64,000 nt of DNA from Torreya grandis. Lineage: Eukaryota > Streptophyta > Pinopsida > Cupressales > Taxaceae. The first letter of the stretch is position 1; every line of letters starts with the position of its first letter. The position numbers and the translations under genes were made by a program. Where the stretch lies: assembly GCA_037957365.1 (NCBI GenBank), contig JARHVA010000397.1, positions 5,397,001 through 5,461,000 of the forward strand, in the 5' to 3' direction. Shown here in pieces: positions 37,432-49,300 of the stretch. The notes below the pieces were generated by a model. The model was not told the origin of the DNA. It saw nothing but the letters and a program-made list of their open reading frames with translations, and did no database searches.

Positions 37432-40422
37432 CCCCAAACCTTTGAGAGACATAGTCATCCTTTTGGAATATTTCATGGATTTTTTATTCATTGGATGAAA
37501 TGGAGATAATGGTGAGGTTCATTTAAATCTTGAAGGAGCTATGGGAGTGAATAAAAATGCAAAAAACTTGTTTTGATAGACTCCTCAAGCTTCTTCCTAC
37601 GTACATAATTCTCAATAGCCACTTGAAGATCATTTTCATCATGTAGAGAAATTGATACATCATTTTCATGGGATATTGTGATTTTAATGGTTGATCAGGG
37701 GGTTAGTATACTTAATTTTCATGGAAATTCATTTCCCATCAGAGTTCTGTACATTATGAACCATCATTAAGAAGCTATGGACTTCTTAAACCCTTGTAAA
37801 ACCTTCATAACCACCTGATGGAGAAAAGAAGATAAAATATGCATCTAGATTATGAGTTTGATCTATAAAATTAATTATAATGTATTTTAAACTATCATTA
37901 TCACCTCTATGACTAGTTGGTTGGCATGTATAGTGGCTTCATTATACAGATTAGGCCAAATAAGTCAATTTTGAGCTATAAAGCAAGAAGAGAAAAGGTA
38001 TTTTCACATTAAAAGGATTTGAGAAGAAATATTGAGTCTTGAAATTTCTCAAGAACATTTCCACAACCATCAAAAAAGGTCTTTTAGTTAACTTCCATAG
38101 GCAGATAGGTTTGCAGGTCAAGACAAGGAGTTGTTTACATGTCAAGTGAAGAAGAATGGCTTGATCAAGCCCATATAATGACTCCAAATTATCCTCTTAG
38201 GTTTTTTAGGTCAAAAAAATTGTATAATATCCTTTTGAATCATCATGAAGTGAATATATTTAATAAACTATGCATACACCTATGCCTAGCTCTTGACATC
38301 ACTAGGAAAGGCCATAAAGAAGGAGTAGTAAGAGTAAAAGCAGGGTTTTGAGGGAAATCCAATACATAATAAACATCACCATCAGGTCCTAAGAGATATT
38401 TATGCTAGTTTTGAGCCATAGGAGAGGCATATCAATGATCATATTGGTCTAAGAACACTTGACTTTGCTTAAAGAGCCTATTTTCCACTTTGAAAGGAGG
38501 CTTCACATGCTCACTTTGATACACACCTATTACATGGGAATATAAGTACTTTTGGGTAGTTATATGGCCTAATAAACTAACATTTTTTGGAATTGGTTAA
38601 AGCATTCAATGCCCAAGCTTTATGAAGAATCATTACAAATCCAAAGCACTCGTAAACCCTTGCAAAACCCTACTAGTAGACCTGTTTGTGGAGAATTAGA
38701 TAAATATGCCTTTAAAATGATTAAAAATTCCTAAATACCACCTATATAATCAAGATAAATCTGATTGATTCATGTCCATAACCATTGGTTGTACATATGT
38801 TCTATGGACTTGGTAGAAAATAGGTTTTTGAGAGAAAAAAGCACCAAAAGAGAGGTACAAAGAAAGTTAAAGAGATTCAAATCATTGTTGATCAAATATT
38901 GACACTTTTAATTCATCCTAAATCATCATATGATAAAAAATCTACCTACTAGTGCCCTTGATATCTCATCCAAAATAATCAGTCTACAAAAATTCAAGGT
39001 AAATTGACCTAATCAACTACTTTAAATAAGTTAGAGGTGTTTCTTCATCAAAAATACCTATTTAATGATATGATGGGTTGAAATAGGACTAAATATCATT
39101 ATATTTGTAGTAAATAATGTTTTTATATATATTATAAGAGCTATCAAGTGTAATAAGTTAGGCCGCTAGGTCTATTTGGCCTAGTAGGCATATTTGATCA
39201 ATCAATTGAAGATGAAATTGGTGTTTAAGGGATATAAAATGAGTTTATGTGGATTTATCATGCCACATGCCTGGTATTCAAGTGGAAATTACATTTATAT
39301 CTATTCTTTAAGTGTTATTTCATGAAAATTATGGCTAAAGAAGGAGTTAACTAATCTTAATTGCTAGTCTTGAGTTAACTAATCATTGACTAACTATTAA
39401 TGCATGTTTCTTGGTCTTCATGCAAGAGAAGTCATCCACTTATATTGATATTTTTAAAAAGGATTTAACTAACCAAATAATGGTGTAGGGTGTTGGATAA
39501 ATATCTTAGATAAGATAAATAGGGCCCACCACCTTGTTTCCAATGCCAAAACGAGCATGCAAGGCACTAAACACAAAAGAGAAGTCTTAAGGACTATTAT
39601 TAGCAAATTGTAGTTGAAATTGATTGGATTTAATTATTGGATGACTCTCTCTTCTCTCCTCTATGCCACATTAACTATACTTTTTCTATTTTTCTATATA
39701 TTTAAGATTTTAAGCCTATTTTCAAGATCCCTCTCTTAGGCATGATGAAACTCTACCAAGATTAAGCTTTGCAACCCTCTTGAGATAATAAAATGATAAT
39801 TTTATAGATTAATATATAAAATTTTAGTGTGTTATATTGGTTTGATTTGCACATGTGGTAGTAATTTATCCCTTGTCAGGTTCTAATCTCACCTAGTTAC
39901 TAGTATACGATATTATGCAAGTAATATACAGTGTTTGATGTTGATTGAATGAGATAATAGTGGATATATTGACTAGTTAGTGCCATGAATTAGGACTTAC
40001 ATCATTTCCCTCATGTTTTCATCACTTGATGAGACCTCTATGTGAAATACTATTACATAATAATCCTCTACAATTGTAATATTTAGTGATTTCAACTGCT
40101 TATTAGTGTTATATGAGTTCAAATTAAGTGGATGAACCTTAAATATAAGTGTATCACTATCAGTAGTGTAGATTTCTATTTTAGTAATCCTTATAACCCT
40201 TTTCATCCCCAAAACCATAGTAGGTTTTAGTAAAATAAGAAAATAGATATATTTAAAGGAGATAGCCTCATAATTTAGAGGTCTAGTCTAGGATATAGGT
40301 GTCTCACATCATTAGACCATTCTAATGTTAGTCCAAGTTTGAAGGAGATCTATGAAATATACATTGAATACAGTGAAACTTGGGTTTTTAATAATATTAT
40401 GAGGGTTTCCTTGACCTAATTG
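37432..40422 (+). repeat. 3' LTR of the giant element, right part
   Basis: Resumes the giant LTR exactly where it stopped at 14624. It is collinear with about 4815-7737, including the conserved stretch around 39520-39620 that matches 6880-6970. The last clear match is AACTTGGGTT near 40377-40386. The final CTAATTG (40416-40422) and the following ATTAGT agree with the left boundary but are separated by ~29 extra bases, so the exact end is uncertain. Confidence 0.7.
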
Positions 40423-40428
40423 ATTAGT

Positions 40429-42040
40429 CTGATGGGGAACATGCTCTTCACTTGGGATTTGAGGGTCTAAAATTATATTTGCATGTCCTTGAGGAGCTTC
40501 TCAGACATGTTGTGGGTAGCTTGGAGGATGGCTCATGGGTACTCAACCATATTATCCTCTCCAATATCAATCCTCACCTTTATGAGGGAAAATAAATCTT
40601 AGCGGGTCTACCATATCATCAGGTTCCCTTCTTGAACAAATATTCATGTGAATGTCCTTTTCATATACCTAGAGGCTCTTTAAAAACTCCACTACACATG
40701 TAGGTCACCTTGGACATCCATATATGAAATTTGTAACCCTGAGACCATCCATCAAGTTGTAGTGGGTGTAGAAGGTGTGGTTGAAATGGTGGTGAAGGGT
40801 AGAGGACAATATGGTGGGGAGATGGAGGAAGTAGAAGGAGGGAAAGAGAAAAGGAGTGAAGACAGAGGGGTGATAGGAGTGAAAGGAGGGAGAATGACAG
40901 GGGAGGCCCATAGGAACATTTTAGCTCACCATTATTCTTGAGTGATGTTCAATTGAGATGAAATTTCCCCAAGAATTATTTGTAGAATAATAAGAGATGG
41001 GTTGGTTGAAGGTGAGGCTGGTGGGGCCTTAGGTAAGGGAAAGAGGGGTTCATGGAGATAATCATTGAGTTAATACTATTGAGGCATAGGGAGATATTGA
41101 GACCTATAGAGGAGTTGGAAGAAAAAGGATTTGAGTTATATCTAGAGTATGGGGTTCCTTTTATTTCTTTTTTGGACTCTTTCTTGAGTTGACTCTAGGT
41201 AATGTGATGGATGGTCTAGCCAGGATGATAGGCACCATAAGGGTCAATGTTGGAGGATTTGGGGATATAGAGTAGATAAATAATATGATTAAAAAAGGGA
41301 CTGGGAGGGTCCCTACTAGAATTGGTATGCTTCTATAGTATATAGTCATGCCTATTTTTTAGGGCATGCCTAAGGGATCACTCGGACTCTAGGATGTGAG
41401 ATGGGAGGAACATAGGGGAATGAAGACATAAAGAAACATAGAAGGGATGAGGCTAAAGGTGCTTAGGGAAAATATGGAAGGGAAGCAATGGGAAATAGAG
41501 GGGGTGGAGATGAACTAGTGGGTTCTATAATTGGGAGTTAGAACATGATGAGAATAAGGGGTAGAAGGGAAATTAGAGGAGATAGAGGAGTGACCAAGGT
41601 GATCTATATGGGTGAATGTTTGGTGCCTCATTTTGGGATCACTCTCAAGCTACCAACCACATCAAATAATAGAGGTTATAGTGTTAGTGGTTAATCAGAC
41701 TGTGTTTGGGTCACATAGTGTTATGTAGTTTGGGGTTAGCTCTATTATAACCTAGTTACTAGTGTTATTAGAAAAGGTAGAGGTGGAGTGTGAGGAATAA
41801 CTATAGGAGGTGGAGGTAGAACTAGATCTTGAGGAGATAGAGCTTATGATAGAAATAGGGTAGGATCTAGGGCTTGAGATCAAGGATGAGAAGGTGAGGG
41901 ACACCCTATAAGATTATCTAGGAAATGGATAAAGCTATTAGAGTTAGTTCTCTATAGACTGGAAAAGAGCTATAAGAGTTGAAGAGGGGCATTCATGATC
42001 CTTCTTCCCTTTCTTATTATTTACTTTTATTTAAGATAAC
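40429..42040 (-). pseudogene. Decayed proline-rich minus-strand sequence, unknown
   Basis: Minus-strand frames are Pro, Ser and His-rich in several stretches (40911-40705; about 40640-40400 with PMSHPPSYPQH; about 41700-41400). These are short, in different frames, and broken by stops. The direction agrees with the better-preserved frame at 43394-42041 upstream and with the fragment at 1-1009 beyond the giant element, so this may be the low-complexity middle of one dead gene. On the plus strand the region is G-rich for this window. No recognised family. Confidence 0.25.
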
Positions 42041-43394
42041 ATATATTATTCATCAATGGAATTCAAATAGATCTCATCATAATCTTCATCTTGAAGGCCA
42101 TAGTTGATGTTGAGCTGCGCTGAGTATTAGACCAAATGGGCCTGAATTACCCCTTTAGAGTCCCATTGCCTAATATTGCATTTTTTAGGGTGAAAGAGCC
42201 TCACCTAGATACCATATTTTGAATCAAGTGGAAGGTCTTATATACATGGTGTTATATGATGAGTAGGATCTGTAAGCATGCCTTCTAATGATGTTATATG
42301 CATAACATAAAGATGCCATTTACCAGATGATAAGTGATCTCCCATTATGCTAAGTGGTCAATGACATAATATGGAAAGTAGAGGAGGTCTTGAAGGAATC
42401 TTATGACTTGGATCACCATGTCATCTTTATATATCTAATAGTCCCTAATGACTATGATAGAGTTTTAGATTACCTTTAAAAGTTAGGGCATCATAGCTTT
42501 GTTGACTACATAATGCACTAGTAGGTAGAAGTTATCATAGATTTCTTAGACATGCTGGTGGAATTGGTGGCCATACATCTTTTAAAATACATGGATGGTC
42601 AAACCACCAAAAAACCATGTAAGAAAGGCTAAAGTCTTGAACAATAACATCCTATAGACTATATATAACAAGTATCTCATCATGTAAAAGTTGAATCTAG
42701 CTCTAGTGTCTATAATGGAATGAAACAACTTGAATTTTATCAAGCCTCCTATGTATGAGATGTCTGAGTGAGTTAGGATCATATATAAGAGAGGCACCTA
42801 CATCTTGTTTATGTATTATTAGTTTGGGTCACTAAATAATCAGTTCAATAAGATCATGCCTACTCAAAGCTCCTCTTGAAAGATTGGAATTGTGTATGCA
42901 TTGATATTCCCATTATTAACCCACTTAGATTAAGAGTTCTCATCCTAGTTGTGGAAGACATCATATATTTGATAGGTGTTCATCTAGACCAACACTACTA
43001 TTACATCATATGAGAAGTCTAATTCCATGAGGGAGTAGTAATACTTGAATGTGTTCCTTGATATATCATAAATCTGGTGCTAAGAGGTGGGTGAACATAC
43101 CTAGTCATTGACAACATCTTGCACATGGATAACTTTGCAGAGGATGTCACTCAATAGGTAAATATAGGGAAATGCCTCTAGTTTGGATATATATTTATGG
43201 ATCCCATACTTATTATAAGACCTAAGGGCATCCTCATATTCATCCAAATAGTTGTTAGTGTCAACAAAATCCTTGGGGACTTGCTTAATTACCTTATATA
43301 TATTATTATAGTTCCTATACTTGGTTAAACTAGAAGGGAAGGTGGTGTCCCAGTATTTGAGTTTGGCCTTCAGGTTTGAGGATGTATTAGCCAT
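42041..43394 (-). pseudogene. Decayed minus-strand ORF of unknown family
   Basis: An ATG at 43394 opens 97 intact codons starting MANTSSNLKAKLKYWDTTFP. The same frame continues to at least 42582 (about 270 codons), broken mainly by TAG and TAA codons that could be former glutamines. After a frame change the segments IRFLQDLLYFPYYVIDHLA and VRLFHPKKCNIRQWDSKG follow, down to about 42050. The preserved start, length and stop type argue for a real former gene rather than chance. I see no catalytic motif, zinc finger or clear membrane segment. It may be a retroelement gag-like protein or a dead host gene. Confidence 0.45.
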
Positions 43395-44001
43395 TAGAGT
43401 AGGCCATATGGGAAATTTAGGGAGATTTAATCATAGGAGGCATGGGATGCAGGGGCTTTGTGGAATTTTGGAATTAAAGATTTAGAGGGTTTTTGTAGTT
43501 AACAATGATAACTATTAATGGGATTCTCTTAGGATTTATAAGTGTATGCATACATCCCCTTGCATTAATGCCATTTTAAAACTCACTTTAAATTTGAGTT
43601 GGTGGATAGATTTTCTCCCTTTATTTATAAATCTAGAATTAAATTTAGAGCCCATGATCCTTTGTTTCCAATTAGATATAGTAATGGGGATGGGAAGTTT
43701 AAAAAAAAATCCAATTAGGTCCAACTTCTCATTATTTTAATGCCCAACACATGGTAGGCACACAATCACATCTCTTAGAGCCTCCTTAGCTAACTCTTAT
43801 TTTCTTACATGTGTCATTCATTTATTATTCCTTTCATTAATGATTGTCACCTAGGCATGGTTTCATACTTCATGTCATTCCCATAAGTTGGGTGATGTGT
43901 CACCTATAAACACATGGCACACCTTAATTAGCCTTTAAGTCTAATTTATACTTAATTCTTAGCTTCCTAGGGTTGTAAGTGGTAGCTATTTTATCTATGT
44001 A
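43395..44001. other. No gene seen
   Basis: Intergenic AT-rich sequence between the decayed ORF and the 86-bp array. Two overlapping short frames on opposite strands (43536-43740) look like chance. The last ~50 bases before 44002 resemble a diverged partial unit of the array. Confidence 0.4.
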
Positions 44002-44820
44002 CTAAGATGACATGGTCCTTTCCCATTTAATTAGGCTCTCCTAAGCTATGACATCTTAAATAGGTCTAGGGGAATGGTATTTATAACTCAATATGATGTG
44101 GTGCCTTCCCATTTGATCGATCTCTCCTAAGATCTGACGTCTCTGATGGGTCTAAGGGACTAGTTGATTTAACTCAAGATGATGTGGTGCCTTCCCATTT
44201 ACCTAGGTTATTTTGGGCTTTAACATCTATAATAGGTCTAGGGGAATGGTCACTCTAAATTAATATGATGTATCACCTTCTCAATCAACTGGGCTCTCTT
44301 GAGATCTGACATATTTGACATATCTAGGGGACTAGTCATTTTGACTCAAGATGACATAGAACCTTCCCATGTGATCAAGATCTCTTAGGCCCTGATATTT
44401 ATAATGGGTTCATGGGATTGGTCACTTTAACTCAATATGATGTGTCACCTTCACATTCAACCAAACTCTCCTAAGATTTAACATCATAAAAAAATCTGGG
44501 GGACTAGCCACTTTCACTCGATATGATGTGGTGATTTATCATTTGGTCAGGCTCTCCCATGCTTTGAAATATATGATAGGTTTAGGAATTGGATATTTTA
44601 ACTCAAGATGACATGACACCTTCCCATTTAGTTAGGGGCTCTTAGGCTTTGACATCTCTAACAAGTATAGGGACTAGTTGTTATGAGTCAAGATGACTTG
44701 GTGCATTCCTATTCATTTTGGCTCACCTAGGCTTTAAAATATTTGATAGGTATGGGAACTAGCCACACTAAGTCAATATGATGTGGTGCATTCACATTTT
44801 ATTATGATCTTAAAAATTCA
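44002..44820. repeat. 86-bp tandem array, nine full units plus a partial
   Basis: Units start at 44002, 44088, 44174, 44260, 44346, 44432 and 44518, with three ~85-bp spacings to a final partial unit at 44773. Each begins close to TCAATATGATGTGGTGCCTT or TCAAGATGAC. Successive units alternate in type: the box near position 70 reads AATGG or ATTGG in units 1, 3, 5 and 7, and ACTAG in units 2, 4, 6, 8 and 9. This indicates a dimeric ~172-bp higher-order period. Units are quite diverged, so the array is old. No coding potential. Confidence 0.85.
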
Positions 44821-45149
44821 CAAAGTGACTAAGAAAGAAAGATAAAACAAATACGATAAAATAAAGCTTATTTATTAGATGTTGATATCTCTTTTTGCCA
44901 TGGAGGGAAATGTGTTTGTCTCTCTAGTAAGGGAAATAGATTCCATGAGATTCAAATTAAAATAAACCTACAATGTTATCACCATGAATTAAAAAGAGGA
45001 AAAACACACCTTAGTTCTTAAAGAGAAATTAAAAGAGGCATGTTATTGCTTTAAGAAATAAAGGAAGTGCATCTTTTAAATATTTGAGCAAGCATGACTG
45101 ATAAGAGAAAAATAAAGGACTCTAAATCTTTGGTTCATGAAATTATTAT
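44821..45149. other. No gene seen
   Basis: A-rich spacer between the two tandem arrays; no repeats or motifs that I can support. Confidence 0.4.
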
Positions 45150-45867
45150 AGGTTTCCCCCATTTCAAATAAAAGGGGGTGTGTTGGCCACAAAAATTAGG
45201 TTAAAGTGTCTCAATTTGGCCACAATTTCTTTTGTGATTAAATTGGTGGACATTATAGTTTATTGTATATGATATTGGGGTTGATTAACCCCCAAATTAC
45301 ATTATTTATAGTCAAAATTAGGTTCATGAGGTTCAATTTAATCCAACTTGAATTACTAACTATAGTAATTAACTAATTAGCCTAATATGTCAAGAAATAT
45401 GAGCTAATTTAGTTCCAAATCACTTTTTAGACCCATAATTACATTTAACAAGTTCATATTGGCCCAAATTTAAGTAATGTTTACATTTGTGATAAAATAA
45501 GGGTTTATTAAGTCATATGTTTCATCTTATATGATTAATTAATCCATAAATATGGTTCAGGAGGCTCAATTTAACCCAAATCATGTCTCTAATTGCACCA
45601 TTTGACTAATTAGATCAATTCATGATGAATGTGAGATGATTTAGACCCAATTCACATCATTATATTGTATTTAGTCTGAAGGGGATCAAATTGGACTCAA
45701 TTTACTCCTTGATTAGATGAATCAACTATTTGGTTCATTGTATTATAACATTAGGGTCAATTTCACTCCAAATCACATCATATATAATTGAAACTAGGTT
45801 CATGTGGCTCATTTTTATAAAAACATGTCATGATTGCACCACATGACTAATTAGCTCAATATATGAT
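45150..45867. repeat. Satellite-like array, ~240-bp period, left part
   Basis: The phrase AGGTTCATGAGGCTCAATTT (with variation) recurs near 45320, 45553 and 45796, spacings of ~233-243 bp. Within a period, looser boxes (AATTAGCTCAATATATGATGA, CTAATTTAGACCC, CAACTATTTGGTTCATT) suggest ~80-bp sub-units. It is interrupted at 45873 by the Tat-like element and continues at 54905. Confidence 0.6.
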
Positions 45868-45872
45868 GAAGT

Positions 45873-47246
45873 TGTTGATGCTGGAAAGTGCACCCTGCAG
45901 TAGGAAAAAAGATTCCTGCCCTCTCCCTGCAACATGGAAACCCCTCTCTCACCTGTGGGATGGCGAAGCAGGAGAGGAGAGTCTCTAGGTATGGGCTAGT
46001 TCCCTCTGATGTATCTTGTTTATTTCAGGTAGCGCAAAATATAGGTATATAGGTATACTGGGGGGGATGAAAAGAGATAGAGAAAAAGCATGAAAACAAA
46101 TAGCCTACTTTAAAAGAGGTGATACACCAAAAACAGGTTGACCTTCCACATCCACACTCAGGATCAGGGAAAAACATACATACACTCAGATCTGGCAGAA
46201 AAGACCAAGTCTCTGGGATGACAGGGAGGTTCTTATGGAAAGCACAAGAAATAGGGACTCATCAAGGTGCTGAGAAATACACACTATAAGTGACCTCACC
46301 TATTTTATACCTCCAAAATAGAACTCTACTCCTGGCAGTAACAGACAGTGGCACTTTGTAGATCGCAGGTTTGCTGGTGTTAAACCTGTGAGAGCATCAA
46401 GAGACGATGACTGGACATAGATTAACATTCAATGCATACATAGAAAGATCCATCCAAATAAAGGTAAAACTATCTTTATTGATTCAGGTGGAAAATTTGG
46501 AGAGCAGTGCCCTTTACAAAAGTGGGGAAGATCTCTTGATAAATGAACAAGTCTGCCCATTTATAGAGAAAAGCCAAGAGGAGTCTCATTGGAAAGAGCG
46601 AAAAAACACTATTGATGATGTCATAAGTCTACCAAGACCATGCTTATTGCCTCGTTTTGCATGCTGGTCTTCTCCTCCGGTGGTTGGGTGGGTTTTTTCC
46701 TGTGTTCTGCAAGTGTTTTTTGCCACCTCATGTTATGGGTGGTGAATTTGCCGCCCGCTGCAGTGGATTGCATGTAGGACTTCTACCGACGTCGGCCGAT
46801 AAGCTACCAACTGTGGCAGTTTTGCCAACGTCAGCCTATGTAAGCTACTGACGGTGGTAGTTTTGCTGACGTCGGCCAATGTTAGTGGCCTCTTTTTCTC
46901 TGCCGATGTTGTGGGCGGTGATTTTTCCACCCTCTGCATTGCGTGTAGGGGGTCTCTATTTACCTGCCTATGTTATGGGTGGCAATTCTGCTACCCTCTG
47001 CATTTTGTCTGCCCTTCCCTTTTTGCTAAGTGTCAAACACCCCAATTTTTTCCCTTCTTCTTGTGAACATTTGAAGACTCTGCCTCTTGCTACTGCGAAT
47101 GCCAACGAATTAGGCCAATGAGCCAATGCTCTAAAATGGAGCTGTCGAACCCTAAAGGTGGACCTTGCAACTCGAAATGACTGGCCATGCAAAGAAGGTG
47201 TAGAAGGTGACCGAGATTTTTATTGAGGGACAAAATTGGGTCAACA
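45873..47246 (-). repeat. 3' LTR of the Tat-like element
   Basis: Direct repeat of 53525-54899. It contains a 41-bp tandem repeat (46786-46882; units begin CCGACGTCGGCC, CCAACGTCAGCC and CTGACGTCGGCC). It also has three copies of a box near TGTTRTGGGYGGYGATTTTG (about 46732, 46907 and 46970). Short open frames here are chance products of the CG-rich LTR. Confidence 0.92.
46786..46882. repeat. 41-bp tandem repeat inside the Tat-like LTR
   Basis: Units 46786-46824, 46825-46865 and a partial 46866-46882 share a (G)ACGTCGGCC core and end GGCAGTTTTG or GGTAGTTTTG. The matching set in the other LTR is 54439-54477, 54478-54518 and a partial from 54519. CG dinucleotides in one copy are often TG or CA in the other. 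Confidence 0.7.
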
Positions 47247-47529
47247 AATTGGTGACTCACAGGAGAAGCGTGCCTGCTAGGCTTAGAACTCAGTTTCCTT
47301 ACATTCCATTGGGTGTGGAGTCAGATGGTGACTTTTGAAGAGAGTTCTCCACAACTTGATAATCCCAGAATCAAAATACACAAAATTTACCCTCAAAATG
47401 AAGGGAAACACGCAATGCTAAAAAACAACTAACTCTTCAAACTGCACTTAGGGAAAACAGGGAAAATTATGTATAGTCGAACCAAAATTTAGTGGCAGCG
47501 CTTCAGATGTATCCCATTGATTGGGATAC

Positions 47530-48620
47530 GCAATTCTTCACCATCCAACTTGGAGAGTTGGAATGCGTTATGCTGCTTGCACTAAGTAATGATGTAAGGA
47601 CCGCTCCAGAGGGCATCAAATTTTGCATGTTTTCCAGGCTTAGCTCTATCTTCGTCCCATTTTAGGACAATGTCTCCTTCGACGAAACTTTTTGACGAAG
47701 ACTTCTTGTCAAAATGTCCTTTCACCTACTGTTAGCAACTGACCATAGAGACCACAGCCCAATTCCTTACCTCCTGGAGCTCCATTAGTTCACACAATCT
47801 GACCTCCATGCTGCTTCTTTCTTCTAGCTGTAGCTGATGAGCGAGATCTAATGCTGGCAACTCGAGTGAGATAGGAAGCTTTGCTTCCCTTCCATACACA
47901 AGCGTATATGGAGAATTTCTGATTGATATTTTTGGAGTGATTCGATCGGCCCATAAAGCTGTCTTCAGCTTGGCGTGCCAAGTTTTCTGATTTTCTTCCA
48001 TGGTCCTCTTTATAATCCTGATCAAATTTTTGTTAGTGGACTCAGCTAGCCCATTTCCCTACGGGTAGTAATTTGATGAAGTGCTGAGGTATATACCATA
48101 CCTTAGCGCCCATTCACTAGTTTTGGTTCCCAAAAAAGCCAAGGCATTGTCTAAAATTATAGTGGCTGGGACCCCAAAACGTGTCACTAAGTCCTCATAG
48201 AAATCCAAGACTGCGCTTTCATTTGCTTGCTTCAAAGCAATGGCTTCCACCCACCTAGTGAAATAATCCGTAGCAGTCAGGACCCATTTGTGTCCGGCAC
48301 TAGAGGGAGGATTGATCATCCCTATGAAATCCAGGCCCCACTGCATGAATGGTTGTTTAACTTGAATGGGCTGTAGGGGCATGGCAGCCAATCACTATTT
48401 TCCATCAAAAAGTGCACACTTCTGGCACTTTCTTACCCAGGCATGGGTATCCTTGAAGAGAGTGGGCTAGAAATAGCCAGCTCTCATTATTTTTGCTGTT
48501 GTGGTCCTAGGGGCAAAATGGCCACCTGCTGGCCCATCGTGAAACTCAACCAATACCTTGTCAGCCTAACTGGAGTCAATGCATCTCAAGAGAACCTCAG
48601 AGAGATCCTTCCTAAATAAT
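47530..48620 (-). pseudogene. Decayed integrase of the Tat-like element
   Basis: In order on the minus strand: a zinc-binding HHCC region (about 48560-48400) with VEFHDGPAGGHF and CQKCALF; the catalytic core (48391-48059) with QWGLDFIG and ILDNALAFLG carrying the two Asp residues; and GLAEST with the Glu, just past a TAG at 48059-48061. A C-terminal part (48025-47732) follows, then after a frame change the GPY module LWSGPYII at about 47591-47611. The enzyme would insert element cDNA into the genome. Stops at 48566, 48467, 48392-48397 and 48059 and the late frameshift make it inactive. All three core acidic residues are still readable. Confidence 0.88.
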
Positions 48621-48733
48621 ACTCCATCAATCAAAACATAGGGAAGGGACTGAAGTTTAAAATACCTTCTTCCGGCCTTACCGAGACCCTGTGGACATTT
48701 GCCCATAAGAAAGAAATGCCTCATGTCCAACGT

Positions 48734-49300
48734 CTAATCTCTTATGATAGTTGGTTCTTCTGCAGTGGCTTCATCATGGATCAACAAGTTGTCTTCATCC
48801 TTTTGTCTCAAATTTGCTGCTAGTTGTTCACACAGGCCCCTTCCTCTCACCAACTTGGCGATTTTGATGTCTATATCGTACTCCATCACTTTGGTGATCC
48901 ATCCCACTCTTTTCTCATTTAAGTCTCGATTGGTCAAGAAATCCTTGATGCCAGGATGTGGAACCATGAGATGGATCCTACTGTTTGATAACATATATCT
49001 GAATTTCTTCAGGCTACGCACCACTACCAGGACTTGCTTTTCTACATAGGTGTACCTAATTTTGAAATCCTCTAACCCTTGGCTAAAGAAGGTGAGTGGT
49101 TGCTCGAGGTCATCACTGTTCACTTGGGTAAGCATAGCAGATATTACTTCTCCATTGCTGAAGGTATAGAGATTGAGGTCTTTATTGAAGTCGGGGTTGA
49201 TTAGAGTGGGAGCCTGGGTCAAAGCCTATTTGATAGCTTCAAAGCTGTCCTTTCTTGGTGTTGTCCACTTGAATTCTTCACCCTTCCTCAGCATAGAGGT
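48734..49300 (-). pseudogene. Decayed RNase H of the Tat-like element
   Basis: This is the classic Ty3/gypsy RNase H that follows RT, here in the frame shared with integrase. Readable blocks are ALTQAPTLINPDFNKDLNLY, PLTFFSQGLEDFKIRYTYVE and VVRSLKKFRYML, then the connecting stretch FLTNRDLNEKRVGWITKVME. At the position of the usual 'YTDAS' the sequence reads YTFSN, so the first catalytic Asp is missing. Stops lie at 49226-49228 (TAG) and 48734-48736 (TAG). Confidence 0.85.

Larger units (their letters stand above)
1010..40422 (+). mobile_element. Giant LARD-like LTR retrotransposon with ~6.7 kb LTRs, split by nested insertions
   Basis: Two direct copies of a ~6.7 kb sequence (1010-7737, and 10837-14624 plus 37432-40422) flank a ~3.1 kb internal region. 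Both copies start TGTTG(G/T)TAATTTGTCC. Directly after the first copy comes TGGAATGCCTATTAGGAC, which matches 13 of 18 bases of the primer-binding site of the Tat-like element in this window, so the repeats are LTRs rather than a segmental duplication. A candidate target duplication ATTAGT lies at 1004-1009 and 40423-40428; the last 30-40 bases of the right end are uncertain. LTRs this long with a short internal region lacking RT and integrase fit large retrotransposon derivatives. The many substitutions and indels between the copies make it the oldest insertion here. Subtracting the nested 22.8 kb, the element is about 16.6 kb. Confidence 0.75.

Noticed and set aside
46407..47192. Open frames of 60-112 codons on both strands in the Tat-like LTR
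   Set aside because: They lie in the CG-rich LTR, have shifted counterparts in the other LTR only where sequence is shared, and encode nothing recognisable.
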